A DNA stretch of 10,925 nucleotides from a candidate division CSSED10-310 bacterium (GTDB lineage Bacteria > CSSED10-310 > JAFGDC01). Location: NCBI GenBank assembly GCA_016932295.1, contig JAFGDC010000386.1, positions 1 to 10,925 on the forward strand, written 5' to 3'. How positions within the stretch are numbered: the first letter of the stretch is position 1; the number at the start of each line of letters is the position of its first letter. Under the pieces are notes generated by a model, which searched no databases, had not been told where the DNA came from, and saw only the letters and a list, made by a program, of their open reading frames with translations. Shown here piece by piece: positions 1 through 6,396 of the stretch. Both the position numbers and the translations under genes were made by a program.

Positions 1-233
1 CCGAGAGCCCGACGTTGACGCCGACGGTGACCCTGAGTCCGACGCAGAACCCGACCTCTCCACCGACAATTACCCCCACTGCCCTGGTGACCAGGACTCC
101 CACGACGACCCTGACTCCCACCATCACCCTGACTCCCACTCACCCGCCGATCCCCGTTCTGGGCGGTAGTGGCGTCGTGCTTCTGCTCCTGTCTCTTTCC
201 ATGCTGCTTGGGTTCACGGTGCGCCGGCGCTGA
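1..233 (+). CDS. C-terminal end of a T/P-linker surface protein with hydrophobic C-terminal anchor (5' partial)
   Basis: Only the last 77 codons are present; the frame is open from the window edge to TGA at 231-233, so the true start and main domain lie upstream. The visible part has two pieces. First comes about 50 residues of low-complexity Thr/Pro/Ser linker (repeats such as TPTITLTPT). Then comes a tail beginning near IPVLGGSG, followed by a run of about 18 hydrophobic residues (VVLLLLSLSMLLGF) and the basic end TVRRR. That order (short Pro/Gly motif, membrane helix, Arg cluster) is the layout of bacterial C-terminal sorting signals such as IPTL-CTERM or PEP-CTERM. The motif is not a clean match to either, so I call it only sorting-signal-like. 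I infer an exported protein held in a membrane by its C-terminus, with the linker spacing its functional domain from the envelope. Function unknown. An ATG at 15 is internal to the linker and is not a credible start. Confidence 0.75.
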   Translation, partial: ESPTLTPTVTLSPTQNPTSPPTITPTALVTRTPTTTLTPTITLTPTHPPIPVLGGSGVVLLLLSLSMLLGFTVRRR

Positions 234-240
234 CCGGCGC
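221..240 (+). terminator. GC-rich hairpin with the stop codon in its loop
   Basis: GCGCCGG (221-227) pairs perfectly with CCGGCGC (234-240). The 6-base loop CGCTGA contains the stop codon of the preceding gene. It could be a terminator or an mRNA 3'-end stabiliser. No T-run follows directly; the nearest is TTTT at 253-256, so intrinsic termination is uncertain. Confidence 0.35.
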
Positions 241-419
241 GTGGTCCGATCGTTTTCAGCAGGGAAAGGCCGATCCGGAGTCGCATCCATGGTGTGATCG
301 CGTAGATCATCCGCGCGATGAACCTGTTCTTCGAGCTTGTGAGCCATGAGTTCACGGAGAACCCATCACCGCGCACGGTAGATTGGTTCCAATCCTCGCT
401 CCGTGATTCCGGCTCCTCC

Positions 420-448
420 TTGCAAACCTGTCAGTTTTCTAATTAAAT
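420..448 (+). promoter_or_regulatory. Candidate sigma70-type promoter for the amylase operon
   Basis: TTGCAA (420-425) and TTAAAT (443-448) are separated by exactly 17 bases. Each matches its sigma70 consensus at 4 of 6 positions. They overlap the only AT-rich patch in this gap. Transcription from here would give a leader of roughly 110 bases before the amylase ATG. The host's promoter consensus is unknown, so this is a plausible but unproven site. Confidence 0.35.
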
Positions 449-474
449 AAGCGCGTGATGTATGATTCCGCTGT

Positions 475-490
475 CCCGGAGAAGCCCGGG
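475..490 (+). other. Small leader hairpin
   Basis: CCCGG (475-479) pairs with CCGGG (486-490) around a 6-base loop. It lies in the proposed amylase leader. It is short and may have no function. Confidence 0.2.
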
Positions 491-534
491 TCAGAATGGG
501 CATCGAGTGGTCGGAGGCTGAGCCGGCGGTGGCT

Positions 535-554
535 TTGTTCCGGCGGGGGAACGA
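535..554 (+). promoter_or_regulatory. Hairpin immediately before the amylase ribosome-binding site
   Basis: TTGTTCC (535-541) pairs with GGAACGA (548-554), with one G-U pair and a GGCGGG loop. The stem ends one base before the Shine-Dalgarno sequence at 556-563. It leaves that site single-stranded, so it could keep the site accessible or bind a regulator. No known riboswitch is recognised. Confidence 0.25.
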
Positions 555-555
555 C

Positions 556-563
556 AAGGAGGG
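556..563 (+). promoter_or_regulatory. Strong Shine-Dalgarno deciding the amylase start
   Basis: AAGGAGGG lies 4 bases before the ATG at 568. It singles out this ATG over the in-frame ATG at 496, which has no comparable site and would place 24 unlikely residues before the signal peptide. Confidence 0.75.
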
Positions 564-567
564 TTTT

Positions 568-3258
568 ATGGTTCCTCGCTGCGAGGCGAACAGAAGGCGT
601 GGAGTGTGCAGTCCGGGTTCGGGGTTCCCCGTCATGTCCGGTGGGTTTGTGCTGGCCGCCATCCTGGTCCTGGCCGGGACGGTGCAGGCTCATTACTGCC
701 CGGTGGGTTTTTCCTATGACGAAGGATTCAATCCCGTGGATGAGGTGTTGGTTTCCGGCAGTTTCAACGGCTGGGCATCGGCGCCTCCGGATGCATTGGC
801 GATGACCGATGATAACGGTGACGGAGTATGGGAGGTGGATACCGAACTGGATATCGGTACGTACCTCTACAAGTTTATCGTCGATGGATTATGGATCGAG
901 GATCCTGGCAACAACGACCGGTCGCCGGACGGTTACGGCGGCTATAATTCGGTGGTGCACGTGGAGTGCGACTATCCACGTTTCGAGATCGCGACCTACC
1001 ACGTGGACGAGGCGGCCCGACGGTTTCGGGCCAATGTCAGCCTTGATCAGGCGGGTGCGGCTCTCGATCCGGCCAGTGTGGTGGTCACCCTGGATCATGA
1101 GCTTGCGCCGGCGGGTTCGTGGAGTGTTACGGGCAACGTGGTGAGCATAGACATCCAGCCCCTTGATGACGGTATCCATGATATCCGTGTCGAGGGTGAT
1201 GATCTGGCGGGCCGGCCCGTGGAAATGTCGCTGTTGAAGGCGTACATCAACGAGACCACGGACTGGCACGATGCGATGCTGTATTTCACCATGACGGACC
1301 GTTTTTATAATGGCGATCCGGGCAATGATGCGCCGTTACCAGGTCTGCCTTGGGAGACCAATTACCAGGGTGGCGATTTCCGGGGAATCACGGAGAAAAT
1401 CGAGGCGGGTTATTTCGATGATCTCGGTGTGAACGCCATCTGGATATCCTGGCCTGGTGACAATGCTGAATCCTCCGGCGGTGGTTCGTACGGCGACACC
1501 GATCAATGCGGTCTGGCGCCGGGCCAGTCGGGAGTCAACTGGATCCCGGTGGAGTTCAGCGCGTACCATGGATACTGGCCCGGCGATCTGTACGGGGTGG
1601 AGAACAAGTTCGGAACGATGGAGGAATTGTATGAGCTGGTGGACAAGGCTCATGCCAGGGGGATCAGGATCCTGCTGGATTTGGTGATCAACCATGTCCA
1701 CGTTGATTCTCCTTACTTCAGCGGCAGTCCGGATTATTTTTTCAATTATCCCATGCAGATCTGCCAGGACATTGGTTGGAGCGCGCCCATCACCTGTTGG
1801 TTCACCGCTTTTTTACCGGATTTGAACTACCAGCAGCCTGGTGTGATCCGTGACATGACCGCCTGGGCGTCCTGGTGGGCGAAAACCACGGGGTGTGACG
1901 GTTTCCGGGTGGATGCCTTGAAACATGTGGAGTTCGCTTTCATCCAGGCCTTGCGCACCCGCATGGAAGAGGAGATGGAGGGAACCGGCATCGAATTCTA
2001 CATGGTGGGGGAGACATTCACCGGCAATCCGCACGAGATTTCCCCGTTTCTGGGGGACGACCTGGTCCAGGGCCAGTTCGATTTCCCGCTCAACCTCCAG
2101 ATTCTCAAGGCATATGCATGGGAGGAGATGGGTATCGGCCAGGTGCATCAGCTCGGGGGTGAATACTTCAACATCTACGGCAACAATGCCCTGATGTCCA
2201 CCTTCCTCGGCAACCACGATATCGCGCGATTTCTGAGTGCCGCCGCGGGTAGTCTGTACTGTCCCGTATGGGACAGCATAAGTCATGCCTCCCAGGGGTG
2301 GCGCAATCCTCCCGGCCAACCGTCCGACTATGCCGGTTACCAGAAGCTGCAACTGGCTTTTTCCTACATCATGACACTGCCCGGAATCCCGTTGATCTAT
2401 TACGGCGATGAGATCGGTATGCCGGGCGGCGGCGATCCCGACAACCGTCGTATGATGCGGTTCGGGCAGGATCTCAGCAGCTTCGAGCAGCAAACCCTGG
2501 CCTACCTGCGTGTCCTCGGCGGGATCCGTCGCGATCATCCGGCGCTGCGGGCTGCTTCCTGGCCGCAGACCCTGTGGGCTGAGGACAACTTCCTGGCCTA
2601 TTCCCGTGTCTGTCCCATGGAACGGGCGGTGGTGGCCGTCAACCGCAGCAGCAACAGCCGGCAGCAGACATTCAGCGTTTCCGGCACCGGCCTCGCCGAC
2701 GGTGATATGTTGACCGAACTCATCCGCGGCGGTACCGCCACGGTCAACAACAACAGCCTGACCGTGAATGTGCCCGGTCGGAGCGTGTCGATCTATTCGC
2801 TTTTCATTGCCACGCCGACTCCCACCCCCACGCGGCCGCCCGGCACGCCGACTCCCACGCCGCTGCCTTCCGGCACTGTGTCCCCCACGCCCACTCAGAC
2901 TCCCACCAGTGCGTATGATCGGACCATCGACGTTGCAACCAACCAGGGCATGTATGATGCCGGCGATCGCTTCATCCTCTTCGCCACGTTGGGGAATCAG
3001 GGCCCGGCTATCATCGTCGACATGTATGTGGTGCTGGATGTGTACCAGAATTATTATTTCTATCCCTCCTGGGGTGAAGAGCTGGAATACTCGGTGCGTA
3101 ATCTCCTGAGCAACTGGACCTATGACCTCATTCTGCTGGATTTCATCTGGCCGCAGGTGGAATTCGGCGCCGCGGACATCACCTTCTGGGGCGCCATCAT
3201 TCAGCACGGCGGCGTCGATGTGCTCGATCTGTCCAGCACCTCTTTCGGTTGGAGATGA
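568..3258 (+). CDS. Secreted GH13 alpha-amylase-family enzyme with CBM48-like domain and novel C-terminal domain
   Basis: This 896-residue enzyme should hydrolyse alpha-1,4-glucan bonds (starch, glycogen, maltodextrins) outside the cytoplasm. Residues 1-41 form a signal peptide with a long Arg-containing n-region and a likely cut after TVQA. About 59-131 is a CBM48/AMPK-type glycogen-binding fold (VLVSGSFNGW). About 134-226 is an Ig-like beta domain. About 232-745 is the GH13 barrel plus beta C-domain with all four conserved regions: DLVINH (D371-H376), GFRVDALKH (nucleophile D449), GETF (acid/base E482) and GNHD (D551). The GH13 subfamily and exact product cannot be fixed by eye. Residues 748-781 are a TP linker. 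Residues 782-896 are a domain I do not recognise, shared with the next gene's product. The start is set by AAGGAGGG upstream. The stop lies 2 bases before the next ATG, implying translational coupling. The N-terminal half is typical of secreted amylases; the tail is the unusual part. Confidence 0.93.
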   Translation: MVPRCEANRRRGVCSPGSGFPVMSGGFVLAAILVLAGTVQAHYCPVGFSYDEGFNPVDEVLVSGSFNGWASAPPDALAMTDDNGDGVWEVDTELDIGTYLYKFIVDGLWIEDPGNNDRSPDGYGGYNSVVHVECDYPRFEIATYHVDEAARRFRANVSLDQAGAALDPASVVVTLDHELAPAGSWSVTGNVVSIDIQPLDDGIHDIRVEGDDLAGRPVEMSLLKAYINETTDWHDAMLYFTMTDRFYNGDPGNDAPLPGLPWETNYQGGDFRGITEKIEAGYFDDLGVNAIWISWPGDNAESSGGGSYGDTDQCGLAPGQSGVNWIPVEFSAYHGYWPGDLYGVENKFGTMEELYELVDKAHARGIRILLDLVINHVHVDSPYFSGSPDYFFNYPMQICQDIGWSAPITCWFTAFLPDLNYQQPGVIRDMTAWASWWAKTTGCDGFRVDALKHVEFAFIQALRTRMEEEMEGTGIEFYMVGETFTGNPHEISPFLGDDLVQGQFDFPLNLQILKAYAWEEMGIGQVHQLGGEYFNIYGNNALMSTFLGNHDIARFLSAAAGSLYCPVWDSISHASQGWRNPPGQPSDYAGYQKLQLAFSYIMTLPGIPLIYYGDEIGMPGGGDPDNRRMMRFGQDLSSFEQQTLAYLRVLGGIRRDHPALRAASWPQTLWAEDNFLAYSRVCPMERAVVAVNRSSNSRQQTFSVSGTGLADGDMLTELIRGGTATVNNNSLTVNVPGRSVSIYSLFIATPTPTPTRPPGTPTPTPLPSGTVSPTPTQTPTSAYDRTIDVATNQGMYDAGDRFILFATLGNQGPAIIVDMYVVLDVYQNYYFYPSWGEELEYSVRNLLSNWTYDLILLDFIWPQVEFGAADITFWGAIIQHGGVDVLDLSSTSFGWR
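2809..2910 (+). repeat. TP-rich linker of the amylase
   Basis: Degenerate ACTCCCAC-type repeats encode residues 748-781, mostly alternating Thr and Pro. The linker separates the catalytic part from the unknown C-terminal domain. Such linkers are extended and often O-glycosylated in secreted proteins; glycosylation here is inference. Confidence 0.85.
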
Positions 3259-3263
3259 CCATG
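3251..3263 (+). promoter_or_regulatory. Ribosome site and coupled start at the amylase/partner junction
   Basis: GGAG (3251-3254) lies inside the last amylase codons, 6 bases before ATG at 3261; the amylase TGA is at 3256-3258. The ATG at 3255 overlaps the stop but is too close to GGAG, and TTG at 3249 has no ribosome site. ATG 3261 is therefore preferred. Confidence 0.65.
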
Positions 3264-4190
3264 AGAACATTGTTGCTTGTTTCACTGGCGCTGCTCGGTA
3301 TAGCGCCGGGACTGTCTGCCCGGGAACTCATGAATGTCTGGCATATCCCCGGCAACGAAGAACCGCCGACGGTCACCATGCGCAATCCGGTCCTGCCCGA
3401 CAGCGCCGTCGCCGCGGTATACATGTATGTCGGCGGGTGGCCTTCCGGCACCATCTGGACCGCGACGCTCCATTACCGCCAGGACGGCGGGGCCTGGACC
3501 ACGCTGGACTTCGCGTGGGACTCGGTGCAGCCCAACGACAACGAGTATTTCATCACCAACATCTCCGGTCCTCTGCCCAACGGCACCCTCTATGAATACT
3601 ACATCGAGACTACGAATCCCTCCTTCGATACAACCTACGTCTTCGGCACCGATCAGACCACCAACAGCACTCTTGACGAAGCCACGGCAATGGCCGCGCC
3701 GTTCGCCTTCCTCGTCGGCAGCCCGGGCACTCCGACCCCCACGCCCACTCCGACTCCACCCCGGACCAATACTCCGTCCTTCACCATGACCCCCACTCCG
3801 ACACCCACTATCGAAGCCACCATCACCGGTACACCGATTCTCGATTCCATCGCGGTGACCATTTTCACGGACCGGCAGGTATACCGGGGCGGCGACCTGT
3901 TTCGCCTGTTGCTCAATATCCACAGCCCGGGACCGGGGATGGAGGTCGACCAGTATGTCGTCCTGGCCATGGGTGGTGAGTACTGGTACTGGCCGAGTTG
4001 GCGCGTGGCGCCGCCGGATTTCACCACCCGCCTGATCCAACCGCGGCACGATTATGAAGACGTGTTGCTCTCTTTCCCGTGGCCATACGGAGTGGGCGCG
4101 GTCAGTGGGATCACATTTTATGGCGCTCTCACCAGCGCCGGTGGAATGGAGCTGCTTGACTGGGATGCATGGGAGTGCGCTGCGGAATAA
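3261..4190 (+). CDS. Secreted carbohydrate-binding-like protein sharing the amylase's C-terminal domain
   Basis: This 309-residue protein has a clean signal peptide (residues 1-20, basic MR start, leucine core, cut after GLSA). Residues about 21-155 form a beta-rich domain rich in Trp/Tyr. The stretch LHYRQDGGAWTT recalls starch-binding modules such as CBM25, but I cannot confirm the family, and a fibronectin-like fold is also possible. Residues 156-193 are a TP linker. Residues 194-309 are a domain clearly related to the amylase C-terminus: 41 residues align without gaps, from the YxxGD motif through YPSW, with 17 identities by hand count. No catalytic motif is visible. The gene starts 2 bases after the amylase stop, so the two proteins are probably made together. 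I infer a non-catalytic partner that binds the same glucan or the same surface site. Confidence 0.8.
   Translation: MRTLLLVSLALLGIAPGLSARELMNVWHIPGNEEPPTVTMRNPVLPDSAVAAVYMYVGGWPSGTIWTATLHYRQDGGAWTTLDFAWDSVQPNDNEYFITNISGPLPNGTLYEYYIETTNPSFDTTYVFGTDQTTNSTLDEATAMAAPFAFLVGSPGTPTPTPTPTPPRTNTPSFTMTPTPTPTIEATITGTPILDSIAVTIFTDRQVYRGGDLFRLLLNIHSPGPGMEVDQYVVLAMGGEYWYWPSWRVAPPDFTTRLIQPRHDYEDVLLSFPWPYGVGAVSGITFYGALTSAGGMELLDWDAWECAAE
3726..3839 (+). repeat. TP-rich linker of the amylase partner
   Basis: Two blocks of CCGACCCCCACG-type repeats encode TPTPTPTPTPP and TPTPTPT, separated by a Ser/Asn/Phe-containing spacer. They occupy residues 156-193, between the binding-like domain and the shared C-terminal domain. 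Position and style match the amylase linker. Confidence 0.85.
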
Positions 4191-4239
4191 AGGCAATTCT
4201 CGTTTCCCGTCCGCCGGAATCACCCCGGCCCATCCCTGG

Positions 4240-5529
4240 ATGTCCCGTGAGCGGCGCGACTTCATGACCTTGCGCTGCCTGTCTCTGGCCATTTACTTGC
4301 TGGCCGGTTGCGAATATTCCGGCGCCGATTTTACTCCCGATCGAGCCAGCGCAAGCAACTGCAACGTGGTGCTCATCACGATCGATTGCCTGCGCGCCGA
4401 TCATGTGGGCTGCTATGGCTACCCCCGGACGGTCACCCCACACCTGGATGCCCTGGCACGCTCCTCCCATACGATGGTCACCGCCTATAGTCAGGCCGGA
4501 TGGACCATACCTTCGGTGGCTTCGATACTCACCGGACTCTATCCGAGCCAGCACCTGTTGATAACTCCGGATACACGCCTCGGCGACCGGGTCCAGACCA
4601 TGGCGGAATTCCTCTCCATCCATGGCTATGCGACCGCTGCCGTCCTCGGACACATCTTTTTCAAGGAAACGTACAACATCAACCAGGGATTCAGGGTATA
4701 TGATCTGAGCACGCTTGAACTTGGTGATCCGCACCTGGTCAGAACCTCCCCCCACCTGACTGCAAGGGCTCTAACCGTGCTGGGCGACCTGCCTGAACCA
4801 TTCTTCCTCTGGGTGCACTACTTCGATCCCCATTCCGAGTATCTTCCCCACCAAAAATACCGGTTCGGCGATCAACCGAAAGATCTGTACGATGGTGAAA
4901 TAGCCTTCACCGATGCGGCGATCGGGGGATTGTTGGCGGGTATTCAGGACCGCGGTGTATGGGACAGAACGATCATAATGGTGGTGTCAGATCATGGTGA
5001 GGAGTTTCGCGAACACAGGGGGATAAACCACGAGACGCTGTACGAGGAGGTCGTCAGGATACCGGTCATCATCAGGGTGCCGCCGGACCACCACCGCCTG
5101 AAACAACCCGCATTGGAGCCTGCTCCCATGCGCCAGGTGGATATCCTGCCGACACTTGCGGCGCTTCTCGACTTCTCGGATGTGCAGGTCGGTCCGGGCG
5201 CCAATGCGCTGGCCGTGTCGTTCAATGCGGGTCCCTTATACCTGGAACGCGAGGCATTCTGGAACAAAATCAAGCGCCGGGCGGTCATGCGCGGCTCGGA
5301 TAAGCTCGTGATCACCTTCGAGAAGAATGGCATCAGAAAGGAATTGTTCGACCTCCAGGCAGACCCCGCGGAAACCCGCAACCTGGTCCTCCAGCAGCCT
5401 GGGGTGGTGGAAGACCTGGAACGTATTCTGGCGACCTGCCAGGTGCAGGATCCAGCAGCCGCCATCCAGCGAATAGAACTCGAGGAGGAACTGGCGGAAG
5501 GCTTGCGTGCCATGGGCTATCTGCAATGA
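4240..5529 (+). CDS. Lipoprotein of the alkaline phosphatase/sulfatase superfamily with Thr nucleophile position
   Basis: This 429-residue protein begins with an n-region MSRERRDF, a hydrophobic core and the lipobox LAGC (C24), so it should be lipid-anchored outside the cytoplasmic membrane. The fold is clear: NVVLITIDCLRADHVGCYGY holds the first metal ligand (D49), VSDHGEEF the second site (D251, H252), and ELFDLQADPAETRNL (from 368) is a typical sulfatase-like C-terminal motif. Where sulfatases have C/S-x-P-S-R, this protein has TIPSV with T89. Formylglycine cannot form from Thr, so true sulfatase activity is unlikely. By analogy with Thr-using relatives such as LtaS, a phosphoesterase or phospho-group transferase fits better. 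Substrate unknown. An in-frame ATG at 4264 would leave a signal peptide of only 15 residues; an ATG at 4054 overlaps the previous gene by 137 bases and is rejected. It starts 49 bases after the previous gene and could share its transcript. Confidence 0.85.
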   Translation: MSRERRDFMTLRCLSLAIYLLAGCEYSGADFTPDRASASNCNVVLITIDCLRADHVGCYGYPRTVTPHLDALARSSHTMVTAYSQAGWTIPSVASILTGLYPSQHLLITPDTRLGDRVQTMAEFLSIHGYATAAVLGHIFFKETYNINQGFRVYDLSTLELGDPHLVRTSPHLTARALTVLGDLPEPFFLWVHYFDPHSEYLPHQKYRFGDQPKDLYDGEIAFTDAAIGGLLAGIQDRGVWDRTIIMVVSDHGEEFREHRGINHETLYEEVVRIPVIIRVPPDHHRLKQPALEPAPMRQVDILPTLAALLDFSDVQVGPGANALAVSFNAGPLYLEREAFWNKIKRRAVMRGSDKLVITFEKNGIRKELFDLQADPAETRNLVLQQPGVVEDLERILATCQVQDPAAAIQRIELEEELAEGLRAMGYLQ

Positions 5530-5602
5530 CCGTCAGCCGTCCGCCCGCCACCATGACGAAACCAGATTCGCCGTCGGAAGTGAAAAATTAGCTTAAAAAA
5601 GC

Positions 5603-5631
5603 TTGAAATTGTCAAGTTTCTTTATTACTAA
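5603..5631 (+). promoter_or_regulatory. Candidate promoter in an AT-rich patch
   Basis: TTGAAA (5603-5608, 5 of 6 to TTGACA) and TACTAA (5626-5631, 3 of 6 to TATAAT) are 17 bases apart, in an AT-rich patch at about 5581-5640 that contrasts with its surroundings. Transcription would begin near 5638, just before the ATG at 5659. This suggests a new transcription unit after the sulfatase-like gene. Confidence 0.4.
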
Positions 5632-5658
5632 ATGGTAATTGGTGAAAGGGTGTGTACT

Positions 5659-6270
5659 ATGCGTGAGGAGAGCATGACAGGCATCGATCGTTCGTGGCTT
5701 TTTGTTTGGATCGGCATCGTGATGCTCGGCTGTGGATCGGCGCAGGCCGCGAGGAACATGCACGAGCGGTTTGACAGGTATCTGGCGGCGCATCCACAAC
5801 CGCGCTCTGGTTGTGGCCGGCACGTGGCGATAACTGCCGGGTATACGATCGACAATACGCCGGTCGAGTTGATGTACGGTTACGTACCGGTGGGCAGATT
5901 GAATGCATCCGCCCGGAAAATCGATGTGGGGCGGATGCTTCGCGATTATTTGCGGTTACGGGTGGCGCCCGAGATGGCCGGGCTGGGAGAGGATCCCTCG
6001 CTGGCGGCCTATCCGCACCGGTTTGTTATCAAGCTGGAGAATTTCGAGTTCCGCGAGCATGTAGTGCAGTTGGATTTGCTCGTTTCGTATTTTCATGGCG
6101 GCCGGCTTGCCTTCAAGAACAACTATCGCAGTGTCAGCAGTAAACCGGTGGATACTATTTTCAGAAGCGGACTGGCGGCCGAGCGGAAGGGTTTGCATCA
6201 AGCCATGGCGGCAGCTTTGGATAAGATTTGGAATCGAGTGATGGAAGACCTCGGGAAATCGTCGCGATGA
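5659..6270 (+). CDS. Exported protein of unknown function
   Basis: This 203-residue protein is not one I recognise. Residues 1-30 are a signal peptide with hydrophobic core WLFVWIGIVMLGC. It ends either as a poor lipobox (MLGC, C25, with Met at -3) or at a signal peptidase I site AQA/A after residue 30; the second looks better. The mature part is mixed alpha/beta. It has a Val/Leu-rich middle (RFVIKLENFEFREHVVQL) and an amphipathic C-terminal helix (LHQAMAAALDKIWNRVMEDL). That general shape occurs in small periplasmic and outer-membrane-associated lipoproteins, but I see no family motif. The start at 5659 has AAAGGG 8 bases upstream and fits the candidate promoter. ATG 5674, with GAGGAG only 3 bases away, is the alternative. 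ATG 5632 would lie before the predicted transcription start. The gene stands 129 bases after the sulfatase-like gene. Confidence 0.7.
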   Translation: MREESMTGIDRSWLFVWIGIVMLGCGSAQAARNMHERFDRYLAAHPQPRSGCGRHVAITAGYTIDNTPVELMYGYVPVGRLNASARKIDVGRMLRDYLRLRVAPEMAGLGEDPSLAAYPHRFVIKLENFEFREHVVQLDLLVSYFHGGRLAFKNNYRSVSSKPVDTIFRSGLAAERKGLHQAMAAALDKIWNRVMEDLGKSSR

Positions 6271-6324
6271 GCGGTCTGGTTTGGCGCGCCGCATCGGAGG
6301 CGATGGATGTGGCTTGCCCGCGTC

Positions 6325-6341
6325 CGCTACTCATGGTAGCG
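6325..6341 (+). other. Perfect 6-bp hairpin between genes
   Basis: CGCTAC (6325-6330) and GTAGCG (6336-6341) form a perfect stem around the loop TCATG, in the 126-base gap before the methyltransferase. TTGATT follows rather than a T-run, so it is at best a weak terminator. Confidence 0.25.
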
Positions 6342-6385
6342 TTGATTACGAGGATCAGAGGGATGCGCCGCCGACTCGGTTGGTC

Positions 6386-6393
6386 GAGGTGAT
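6386..6393 (+). promoter_or_regulatory. Extended Shine-Dalgarno deciding the methyltransferase start
   Basis: GAGGTGAT matches the usual 3' end of 16S rRNA, with GAGG ending 7 bases before the ATG at 6397. The out-of-frame ATG at 6392 overlaps the site and is rejected. Confidence 0.65.
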
Positions 6394-6396
6394 GGA

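Larger units (their letters stand above)
234..567 (+). other. Non-coding stretch before the amylase gene
   Basis: I see no convincing gene in these 334 bases on either strand. Short open frames occur but lack a ribosome site and any recognisable protein. It holds an AT-rich patch at about 431-450 within a candidate promoter, two small leader hairpins and the amylase ribosome-binding site. These are listed separately. Confidence 0.6.

Noticed and set aside
1813..3285. Long antisense open frame (490 codons) opposite the amylase gene
   Set aside because: It lies wholly over well-supported GH13 coding sequence, has low-complexity Gly/Arg-rich translation with no motif or plausible ribosome site, and follows from GC-rich codon use of the real gene.
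3282..4292. Antisense open frame (336 codons) opposite the amylase partner
   Set aside because: No start signal, no recognisable motifs, and it overlaps a secreted protein with clear domain structure.
5591..5605. AGCTT/AAGCT inverted repeat as a terminator of the sulfatase-like gene
   Set aside because: The stem is only 5 bp, AT-containing, with no G-C rich core; it overlaps the candidate promoter patch.
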